Shown here piece by piece: positions 10,747-19,113 of a DNA stretch of 19,113 nucleotides. Positions within the stretch are counted from its first letter, which is position 1; the number at the start of each line of letters is the position of its first letter. The DNA is from an uncultured Candidatus Altimarinota bacterium (lineage in GTDB: Bacteria > Patescibacteriota > Gracilibacteria > BD1-5 > UBA6164). The position numbers were made by a program, and so were the translations under genes. A model generated the notes under the pieces. That model worked only from the letters and a program-made list of their open reading frames with translations, was not told the origin of the DNA and made no database searches. The DNA lies in assembly GCA_937864995.1 (NCBI GenBank), contig CALMDL010000115.1, forward strand, positions 1 through 19,113, written 5' to 3'.

Positions 10747-12378
10747 ATGTTTGAAAGAATAATTACTGAAATTTTTTTGAAATATTTTGAAAGAAAAGAA
10801 TTTAAACATGTCTATTTGCATAATGAATTATTTATTTCCCTATATAAATGAGATGATTTCTTTTTTTGCTGATTAGTGTTGCAAGCAGATGAAGTTATAT
10901 TTAATATTTATTCTGATGTTAATTCTAAACTTTGAAAAGTTCTTTATATTATTTTGGCAAAATATAAAGAACTTTTTAAGAATTATTTATTATTAAAGAA
11001 AAAATCATTTCATAAGGTATGAAATGAAACAGATTTTATAAATATATATGATGATGATAAAAAATCATATGATGAATTGATCAATGATTTATATTTTACA
11101 TATTTAGATGATTATTCATATAGGAGGAGAAAGGAAATGAATTTTAAATTAGAAAAATCATATATTGATTTATATCATAGTGATTTTGAATGTTCTATTT
11201 GTGATTGACCAAAAGAATCTTTTGCAAATTTTCCTGATTATCAAAAAAAAGTGGATTTTGATTATTTTCCAGAATTTAAAGATTTAGAAAAAGTTCATTT
11301 ACACACATATATAACAGATTATGAATCAATAAGTATTTGATGAAATCCAAAAGTTTCTGAAATTTTATCTGATAAAGATTTTTTGGGTAATTATGATATG
11401 GTTACTATAAATAAAACATGTATTTCAGTTATAATGTGAGATGACATTGAATCTATTTTAAAATATAATAATATACCAGAAAATAAAACTATATATACTG
11501 ATCAAAATATAGATAGTTGATATAAAGCAGTAATTAATTTTTTAAAAAAAATTAATGTTAAAAATTGATTAAAAAAACATTCTAATGATAGAATAATATT
11601 TTTTTGATTATCTAAGATAAAAGATACATACGAAATTATTAAATTTTTAGATGAAAATTTAAATATAAAAGTAGATAAAGTTTTTATACCAAATATAAAT
11701 AAAGATGATTTAGAGGAAATTTTAAAGTATAATTTATGAGTTTTTTTTAATTGATTAGAAATTAAAACTCAAAGTATATTTCTTATGTATCCTATAGGAG
11801 CAATTGAATCAAGTATTCCTTATTGATTAACAAAATTTAAAGAATTAATTTTAAATATAAATAAAACTATATGATGAAATGATTCAAAAGTTGAAAATAT
11901 ACTTAATAAATATTTATTAGAAAATAATAATTTATTAAGTGATTCAAATAATTATAAACTTTGATTTATATTATATCCATTTCATTTAAAGATGTTTAAT
12001 GATAATAATTTTAGGGGAGTCCCTATTTTATCATTATTAAAAGACTTAGGATTTAAAATAGAAATTTTTATATATAGTAAAGATTTATCAAAGTATGAAA
12101 AGGATTATAATGATTTTTTAAAAAATGGATTTAATACAAGGTTATGAGAAAATAAATGAGATTTGGATTTATTTTTTAAAGATGAGACTATTAACTTATA
12201 TTATTCAGAAGTTGCAAACGATAAGAGAATATTAAATTTTAATAAATGACAATTTTCAGTGTGAGACTTTGAATATTGAATTGATGGATTTTTTAGAACA
12301 TTAAATTGATTGTTAATTAAAGCAAAAAAACAAGAGTATTTTAATAAGATATATAATTATGAAAAATGAATTAATTAA
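10747..12378 (+). CDS. Nitrogenase component 1-like protein (NifD/K superfamily), with N-terminal extension
   Basis: 543 residues from the first ATG. Residues 131-543 look like a divergent member of the NifD/NifK/BchN/BchB fold: ECSICDGPKES (Cys149, Cys152), then SIGGNPKVSEIL, KTCISVIMGDDIES (Cys225; compare the family's TC..eiIGDDi), and a C-terminal EYGIDGFFRTLNGL resembling the final GY.GA..L helix. These cysteines could ligate an interface [4Fe-4S] cluster. The first 130 residues carry no recognised motif. A perfect AGGAGG at 11122-11127 stands 9 nt upstream of an in-frame ATG at 11137, so a 413-residue form starting at Met131 is quite possible. It lies directly before a second such protein and a NifH-like reductase, with which it should form an ATP-driven reductase. 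Overlaps the next gene by 20 nt. Confidence 0.82.
11122..11127 (+). promoter_or_regulatory. Perfect internal Shine-Dalgarno AGGAGG
   Basis: AGGAGG followed after 9 nt by an in-frame ATG at 11137 within the nitrogenase-like gene. It is the only full consensus ribosome-binding site I found in the window; the other starts rely on overlap or have weak A-rich leaders. It could set the true start, give a second shorter product, or merely encode Arg-Arg. Confidence 0.5.
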
Positions 12379-13558
12379 TAAATATTCACCAATTTATGGG
12401 AGTCCTTTTATGACATGAATATTTATGTGAGTTAATGCAATAAGTGATTCAGCATTATATGTTGATTGACCTGACTGTAATTTTTATAGATCAGATATGA
12501 TATATAGAACTCATGATCTTTTTTCTTCAATTAAATCTCCAAGTGAAAATACAAGATTATATTTTTCATGAGTTATGCCAAATAAAATGGTAACTTGATA
12601 TGATGATAAGATATCAAGAAAGTTAAAATTTATAGAGAATAATGATAATTTTAATGTTTGATTTGTTACTTGTATGCCAGTAACATCATTATTATGAATT
12701 CAATATGATAATATTTTTACTGATTTAGATAAGAAAAAATATATTTTTATAAAATCATTTACTGATAAATTTCGGTTAGATTGATATAGTTTATTTTTGA
12801 GAGAAATAGCTAAAAACATTGATTTAAATGAAAATAAAATAAAAGAAGATAGAAGTATATCTATTATATGATTTCTTTTTGATAGAAATGAATGAGATTG
12901 TTTTTGAAATATTGAAGAAATAAAAAGAATTTTATTACTTTTCTGAATAAAATTGGATACAATATGGTTAAATTGATGAAAATTTGACAATTTAAAACAA
13001 GTTGAAAATTCTTCCTTAATAGTTTCACTTCCATATTGAGAAATGGCTTCAAAAGTTCTTTCTAATAGATTATGAGTAGATTATATTTCAACATCAATTC
13101 CTTTTTGAATAAATCAAACTATAAAATTTATAAAAGATATAACCATAAAGTTATGAATTGATGAAAAAATTGTGAATGAGATACTTGCAAATGAACTTAA
13201 TTTTATAAAATCAAAAACAGATTTTTTGTATGAAAAAGCATTTATATGAAAAACGTATATTTATTCATGAGATGAAAATTTATTAGATTGAATAAAAGAT
13301 ATATGAAATTATTATTGATTTATTTTTAAAGAATCTTATTTTTATAATTGAACAAAAGAAAGTGAAATTATAAATGATGATAATATAGATTTTATAATAT
13401 GAAATTCTGAATTTGATTATTGATGAGAAAAAACAGTTAGATTTGAATTTAGTTTTCCATCTTATAATAAACATTTTATATTGAATAGACCTTTTATGTG
13501 ATTTAAGTGATTTTTAAATTTTTCAGAAGATTTATATAATTCTTTATTTGAATTTTAA
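12359..13558 (+). CDS. Second nitrogenase component 1-like protein (NifD/K superfamily)
   Basis: 399 residues. N-terminal VDGPDCNFYRSD (Cys40) matches the family's HGP.GC region. FNVGFVTCMPVTSLLG (Cys105) corresponds to the ..TC...liG.D.. motif. IIGNSEFDYGGE and the C-terminal SYNKHFILNRPFMGFKGFLN match the ...RP..G..G... ending of NifD/K and BchN/B proteins. Two conserved-position cysteines suggest ligands for a shared [4Fe-4S] cluster at the subunit interface. The His/Cys ligation typical of FeMo-cofactor is not evident, so a simple Fe-S catalytic subunit like DPOR (BchN/B) or CfbD is more likely than true nitrogenase. Family members accept electrons from the NifH-type partner, which is encoded 21 nt downstream. 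Start overlaps the preceding partner gene by 20 nt. Confidence 0.85.
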
Positions 13559-13579
13559 TTTATAAGTAAGTTATTAAAA

Positions 13580-14398
13580 ATGAAAAAAATAGTTATTTAT
13601 GGTAAATGATGAATATGAAAATCAACTACAGCAACACATTTATCTGTATCATTTGCAAAAAAATGATTGAAAGTATTACAGGTTTGATGTGATCCTAAAC
13701 ATGATTCTTGTAAGAGAATATTAAATTGAGTTCAAGATATTCCTACAGTGATTGATTTAACAAAAGATAGAGATGTTTTTGATTTTACAAAAGATATGAT
13801 AGTTCATAAATGAAGATTTTGAATTGATTGTATTGAAGCAGGATGACCAATAGCTTGATTATGATGTGCTTGAAGATGAATTTCATTAATGTTTGAAATA
13901 TTTCAAGAAATTTGATTATTAAAAGAGTCAAATTATGATGTTGTTATATTTGATGTATTGGGTGATGTTGTTTGTTGATGATTTGCTTCTCCAATAAAAA
14001 TATGATTTGCAGACCAAGTTTATATTGTTCTTTCTGAAGAAATAATGAGTTTATATGCTGCAAATAATATATCTAAAGCAATAGTTAATTATCAAAAAAA
14101 TTGAATATGACTTTCTTGAGTAATTTTAAACCTTAGAAGTAATGAAAGTGAAATAAAAGTTGTAGAAGATTTTTCTAAAATCTTGTGAACAGAAATTGTG
14201 TGAATTATGAATAGATCTGAATGAATAGCTACTGCAGAAAGAAAAAATATGACTCTTTATGAATTTGATGAAAATCATAAAGATTTAGAAAAATATAATC
14301 AGTTATCTGATTTTATATTAAAAAATACAAATAAAATTGTTCCAAAAACTTTTACAGATAGAGAGTTTGATGATTTTATTTATAATAATTTTTATTAA
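13580..14398 (+). CDS. NifH-like ATP-dependent reductase (nitrogenase Fe-protein superfamily)
   Basis: 272 residues, all hallmarks present when UGA = Gly: P-loop GKGGIGKST (8-16), VGCDPKHDS (switch I region), EAGGPIAGLGCAGRG with cluster ligand Cys96, FDVLGDVVCGGFASP with cluster ligand Cys132, and EEIMSLYAANNI. Family proteins are homodimers holding one [4Fe-4S] cluster between subunits and pass single electrons to a NifD/K-like partner with ATP hydrolysis. The partner would be the two proteins encoded immediately upstream. The gene order DK-H is the reverse of the common H-DK. EEIMSLYAANNI looks closer to NifH and methylthio-alkane-reductase-type reductases than to BchL, but that is judged by eye. 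It is the best-conserved protein in the window and the strongest proof of the code. One nt separates it from the next gene. Confidence 0.97.
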
Positions 14399-14399
14399 A

Positions 14400-16508
14400 A
14401 TGAATAATTTATATATATGATTTAATGCAATTGTTGCAAATCATAATTGGAGTATTTCATTATTATATAATTGAAAAATTTTTTCTATTGAATTAGAAAG
14501 ATTAAATAGATTAAAAGATTTCCCAAATAATTATATATCAAAAATTTTACCTTCTCTTCAAAGAGAAATGTTTAATAATATTGATTCAGATACAAATGAT
14601 TACAATTTTGCATATTCATTTAGAAATTATATAGATGAAATAATTAATGAAATAATTATAAGACAATGAATTGATTTATCTTTAATAGATAATATCTATA
14701 CTATTAATTTTCCATTTGATATTTCTGTAAGGTGATATGAAAATAAAGTACATTGATATAAATATAATTATCATCATTTATTTCATGCTTGTAGTACTTA
14801 CTATCCTTCAAATTTTGAAGAATCAGTTATATTATGTATGGATCATGATTGATATGATGCTGATTTAGAGTGAGGAATTAATGTAATGCATACAATTTGG
14901 CACGCTAAATGAAATGAAATAAAATGTATATATTATGATAAATATGATCCAAAACTTAAAAAAGTAGGTATTTGAATGGTTTATGATATACATGCAGATA
15001 TATGTTGAGTTTGAGAAGGGACTTTAATGTGATTATCTTGATATTGAAATAATAGATTAAATGATGTAAAGATTTTTGATTATTCATCATGATGAGTTTT
15101 TTTAGATGATTCTTACTTTGGTAATAATAATCTACCTGATAATCTTAAATCATGATATGAGGTGAATGATTTTGTAGATAATATTATAATAGAAAATTTC
15201 AGAAGAAATTATTCTATAGATTGAATAAATATCCCTGAAGATATTGAAAATAGTATTTATGCAGATATATCCGATAAAGTTCAAAAAGATATAGAAGAAG
15301 CAATATTATTTTTAGCTAGAAAAGCATATGATTTAACAAAATGTAAAAATATATGTATTGCATGATGAGTATGATTAAATATTATTGCAAATAATAGAGT
15401 ATTAAGAGAAACAGATTTTGAAAATATATTTGTTCAACCTGCATGTAGTGATAGCGGATTATCATTATGAGCTGTGTATTATCTTTACCATAATATATTA
15501 TGAAATAGAGATAGAATTATATTTGATTCACCTTGATTATGATTTGAATATAATGATTTAGATATAAAAAATATTTTAAATTTATATAATGATAAAATAG
15601 AGTTTTATGATTTATGAGATTTAAAATATAAAAAAATATCATCTTTATTAAAAGATAATAAAATAATTTGATGGTTTCAATGAAAAAGTGAATTTTGACC
15701 TAGAGCATTATGATTTAGAAGTATACTAGCTTCGCCAAGTGATAATAATATGAAAGTTAAAGTTAATAATATCAAAAATAGGCAACAATACAGACCTTTA
15801 GCACCTATAATATTAGAAGATTATTTTTCTGATTATTTAGATACTGATTATAAAAGTCCATATATGACATTAGTTTCTAATGTAAAAAAAGATAAAATTA
15901 ATTTAATACCTGCTGTAACTCATATTGATTGAACATCTAGATATCAAACAGTTAACAAAAATCAAAATCCAGAGATTTACAATTTGTTAATAGAATTTTA
16001 TAATCAAACATGAATTCCTTTATTGATAAATACTTCATTTAATCAAAAAGATGAACCAATTGTTGAAAAGCCAGAAGATGCAATAAAAATGTTTATTTCC
16101 TCAGATATTGATTATTTAGTTATATGATCATTTTTAGTTAAAAAAGATAAAAATTTTTTGAACTATAAATATGATGAAAATATTCAAATTAATAATTTTG
16201 AATTAAAGTTATCTCAAGCTAAAAATAATAATATTAGATGAGAATTAATTTTAAAATTATTATGAATTTCAAAATTGGGTTTTGAGTATAATTATGAATC
16301 TTGAACTAAATGAGTATTATTAAAACATAATAATTTGTTGATTACAATTGAAATTATTAATAAAGATACTATATATTATAAAAAGGCATGAAAAATATGA
16401 GTTTTATATAGTTGATATGATGATAATTTAAATAAAATATTTAAAATCATTGAAATATATTTAGAAAAAAATAATAATGTTATTTTTAATTTACTAAAAT
16501 GAATATAG
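14400..16508 (+). CDS. Carbamoyltransferase, NodU/CmcH/TobZ family, complete
   Basis: 702 residues. The N-terminal Kae1-like domain begins with a degenerate start (IGFNAIVANHNGSISLL), then ELERLNRLKDF, the metal-site-like HHLFHA at 125-130 and DHDG at 148-151, and GGVGLNIIAN from about residue 323. The C-terminal carbamoyltransferase domain has EFGPRALGFRS at 431-441, YRPLAPIIL, and INTSFNQKDEPIV. Known enzymes use carbamoyl phosphate and ATP to carbamoylate hydroxyls of sugars or antibiotics. The normal family end falls near residue 577; about 120 extra residues follow, as in the paralogue at window start, though the two tails differ. It comes one nt after the NifH-like gene and overlaps the next by 10 nt, so it is probably made with the reductase. 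Substrate unknown. Confidence 0.96.
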
Positions 16509-17848
16509 AAAATAAATTAAAATTTATTGAAAAATTATTAAAAAATAAGAAAGATTTAAATTATTTTTTTAACATATATTTTCAGCCAAAAAATATAGAT
16601 ATTTATAAGTTAAAAGATTTATGGTCAGATTTTGTTGAAAATTGAGATAAAAACATTGTAAATTTTTATGTACATACTCCTTTTTGTGTTGAAAAATGTA
16701 AGTTTTGCCAATATCATTGATTTAAAATAGAAAAAATAGATTCATTAAATAATTATGTTGAATATTTAAAAAATTATATAGCATTATTTCAAAATGAAAT
16801 TTCAAAAATAAATTTTTCATGATTATATTTTTGATGAGGAACTCCTTCTATTTATTCAGAAGAACAATTAGATAATTTGTTAAGTTTTATATTTTCTAGA
16901 GTTAATTTTAATTGAAAATATTATAAAGAATTTGAATTAAATCCAGTTTCAACAACTATTAGTAAAATAGATATTTTATATAAATATTGATTTAATAGAA
17001 TTACTTTTTGATTACAGTCTTTTAATAAAACTACTTTAGAGAAAGAATGAAGAATTTATTGTTCACCATTGCATCTAAAAAACTTAGTTACACATGCTAA
17101 ATCAAAATGATTTAAACAAATTAATGCTGATTTAATAATTTGATTAAATGATGAAAAAAAAGAAGATATTCTAAACAGTCTAAAGTTAATGATGGATGTA
17201 AATCCTCATACAATTACTATTTACACTCTTCAAGAAAATAAAGAAAAAAGTTCTTTGTACTGAAAAAATGAAGAAGAATATTATAAAAATGTTAGAGAAG
17301 TACATGAATTTTTGATAAAAAATATAAGAGAGAATAATTTGTATTTTTATCCTAATATAGAAGAAAATAGTTTAAATACATGAATAGTTTTATTTTTAAA
17401 ATCATATAAATTACCTGAATTAATTAGATATGATACACATGTTAATTGAGTAGAATCTATTTTTTGATTATGATTTTGAGCATATTCAAATATATTTTCT
17501 TACTGAAAATATTATATTCCAGATAAAATATATAATATAGAAGATATAAGTATTAAATATCAAGAAACTTTATTAAAAGATGAATTAGATATATTTTTAT
17601 GTAGATCTATTCAATGATGAGAAATAGATATTAAATTTTTTATAAAAAATTTTAATTATAATATATTAATTGAAAAAAAGGATGAAATTGATTTTTTAAT
17701 ATTTAATAATAAGATTAAAATAATTAATGATAGTATTATTTTTAATACTTCAAATATAAAAGAAACATATATATATTGATTTTTATTTTTTGATGTTAAA
17801 TTTATAATTAAACATTCATTATTTATAGATAAAAATTTTAAAAAATAA
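16499..17848 (+). CDS. HemN/HemW-like radical SAM protein
   Basis: 449 residues. Motifs of the coproporphyrinogen-oxidase-like subgroup: VNFYVHTPFCVEKCKFC (Cys63, 67, 70), FGGGTPS from residue 111, FELNP, RITFGLQSFN, NADLIIGLNDE, and a C-terminal GLGFGAYSN. The extra Cys two positions after the cluster in true HemN (CxxxCxxCxC) is Tyr72 here, so it is not a standard HemN. HemW-type proteins and HutW/ChuW/PhuW-like and methyltransferase-like relatives share this core. No haem-pathway genes are nearby, so a tailoring role in the cluster's own pathway is more likely than haem metabolism. Starts inside the carbamoyltransferase gene (10 nt overlap). Confidence 0.92.
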
Positions 17849-17861
17849 TTTTAGGTAAAAA

Positions 17862-19113
17862 ATGCAAAATAAGGAAAATCTTATATCAAAAGAAAAAACT
17901 ACTAAACAAAATCGTATTTGGGTTAGAATTGCATCAGCATGTAATAATACATGTTTATTTTGCCTTGATAGTGAAGCACAAAATTGAACATTTCCAAGTG
18001 AAGAAAAGATAAAAAGTGAAATAATAAATTGATTTAAACAGTGAATGGAAAATAGAATTATTATATCAGGTGGGGAGGCTAGTATAAATCCTAAGTTTTC
18101 AGAATATATTAAATTTGCAAAGGAAATATGATATGATAGAGTACAAACTGTTACAAATTGAAATATGTTTGCAATTGAAAGTTTCTGTAAAAAAGTAATG
18201 GATGCATGATTAGAGGAAGTTACGTTTTCATTTCATTGACATAATTCTACATTACATGATTATTTGGTTGATACTCCTTGAGCATTTAAAAAATCTTTAA
18301 AATGATTAATATATATAAAAAAATATTATCCAAAAATAATAATAAATATTGATATTGTAGTAAATAAAATAAATGTAGCATATCTTCCGGATATAGTTAA
18401 ATTTTTTATGAAGCTTTGAGTTTATGAATATGATATATTACAAATTATTCCTTTTGGTAGAGGTTTTTCTACATATAAAGAAAAACTTTTTTATAATATT
18501 GAAGATTATAGTGAAAAATTAAAAGAAACCTGGGAATTATCTAAAGTTCCATGAATGTATATGTGGACGAATAGATTTCATTCAGAAGCTTTTGAATGAT
18601 ATGAAGATTTAATCCAAGATCCAAGAAAAATTAAATCAGAAGTGATGGGGGAATCATATGAAATATTTGAACCTTTTATAAAATCACAATGAAAAATAAA
18701 GCCATGATGTTATTGAGAAGCATGTGATGTTTGTTTTCAAAACCAATATTGTCATGATTATATTTCTGATATAAATAAAAATAAAATTGATGTTAAAAAT
18801 TTTGAAATAATATCATGAGAAGAATTTCCAAGTCAAGTATATGAAAAATATTGAGATAAATCAGATGATTTTATTAAAAAATTAAATAATTTTTCTAAAC
18901 CTTTAATAAATATTCCTAAATGTTTAGGATGAAGTTGAGTTTATCAAACTTATAATGATATTAAAGAAGAAAATTCTCTAGAGGATTATACTTATAAATA
19001 TATAAAAAATTTATATAGAAAAAAATCACTTAGATGTAAAGCATGTAAGTATAATAATGAATGTAAATGATTACATATAAATTTTATTAGAAGTTATTGA
19101 TTTAATATATTAA
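17862..19113 (+). CDS. Radical SAM protein with two C-terminal cysteine clusters (3' end outside window)
   Basis: 417 residues visible, still open at the window edge. The SAM motif is CNNTCLFC (Cys27, 31, 34). The GGEP position is GGEA at 70-73, written with GGU and GGG rather than UGA. After the barrel come GCYGEACDVCFQNQYC (Cys283, 288, 291, 297), a stretch with KCLGGSGVYQ, and a second group RCKACKYNNECKG (Cys392, 395, 401), suggesting one or two auxiliary Fe-S clusters. FSFHGHNSTLHDYL is typical of MoaA/SPASM-type barrels. It begins 13 nt after the previous stop, with a weak AGG about 6 nt upstream of the ATG. Reaction unknown; the end of the protein cannot be judged. Confidence 0.92.

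Larger units (their letters stand above)
1..19113 (+). other. Single dense operon in a UGA = Gly genetic code
   Basis: All 16 genes point the same way. Nine of the 15 junctions overlap (7-20 nt) and the other six have gaps of 1-32 nt. I see no promoter, terminator hairpin, tRNA, CRISPR or mobile element between them. Glycine is written mostly as UGA, with some GGN; tryptophan is UGG. Both the transcription start and end lie outside the window. Confidence 0.85.

Noticed and set aside
10737..10805. Possible 22-residue peptide (starts MYFYVGKNNYG) at the longest spacer, as a precursor for the radical SAM enzymes
   Set aside because: It mostly overlaps the start of the nitrogenase-like gene in another frame, has no ribosome-binding site, and has no Cys, Ser or Thr; too weak to call.
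10747..14398. True nitrogen fixation (NifHDK)
   Set aside because: The NifD/K-like proteins are short and divergent, lack the P-cluster and FeMo-cofactor ligand sets, and no nifB/E/N is present.
16499..17848. Housekeeping HemN or HemW
   Set aside because: The fourth HemN cysteine is missing, the length differs from HemW, and it is embedded in a specialised operon with no haem genes.
1..19113. Widespread pseudogenes or frameshifts, because every gene has many in-frame UGA codons
   Set aside because: UGA falls at conserved glycines in each recognised family, and frames stay open between TAA/TAG codons at family-typical lengths.
1..19113. UGA = tryptophan (Mycoplasma-type code 4)
   Set aside because: Motifs such as GKGGIGKST, GGEP and EFGPRALG need glycine at UGA, and UGG is used separately for Trp.

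Overview
The window is strongly AT-rich and reads as continuous protein-coding DNA on the + strand only if UGA is translated as glycine (genetic code 25). Under the standard code every gene breaks at UGA. With UGA = Gly, textbook motifs appear: the NifH P-loop GKGGIGKST, radical SAM GGEP motifs, and the carbamoyltransferase motif EFGPRALG. UGA = Gly is known from Gracilibacteria (BD1-5) and Absconditabacteria (SR1) of the Candidate Phyla Radiation, so the source is probably one of these. Coordinates below use TAA and TAG as the only stops.

Layout: 16 genes, all on the + strand, with overlaps of up to 20 nt or gaps of at most 32 nt. It looks like one very long operon that runs off both window edges. 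(A) 1-1176: C-terminal half of a NodU/CmcH/TobZ-type carbamoyltransferase. (B) 1166-3801: two radical SAM enzymes. (C) 3814-7012: a divergent, split PEP-synthase-like phosphotransfer set. Two tandem paralogues each join a radical-SAM-type cysteine tail to a phosphohistidine swivel domain, and a separate ATP-grasp (PPDK N-terminal) protein follows. (D) 7015-10714: four radical SAM enzymes. (E) 10747-14398: two nitrogenase-component-1-like proteins (NifD/K superfamily) and a NifH-like ATPase reductase with all its signature residues. (F) 14400-16508: a complete second carbamoyltransferase. (G) 16499-19113: a HemN/HemW-like radical SAM protein and another radical SAM protein cut by the window end.

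Together the operon holds 8 radical SAM enzymes, one NifH-DK-like ATP-dependent reductase, 2 carbamoyltransferases and one split phosphotransfer module. No transporter, regulator, tRNA, mobile element or obvious precursor peptide is present. This looks like an oxygen-sensitive biosynthetic or cofactor pathway: radical chemistry, a difficult two-electron-type reduction, O- or N-carbamoylation and ATP-driven phosphorylation. The product cannot be deduced from the sequence. The combination is unusual and I do not recognise it as a described system.

No stretch over 300 bases lacks a gene; the longest intergenic spacer is 32 nt.
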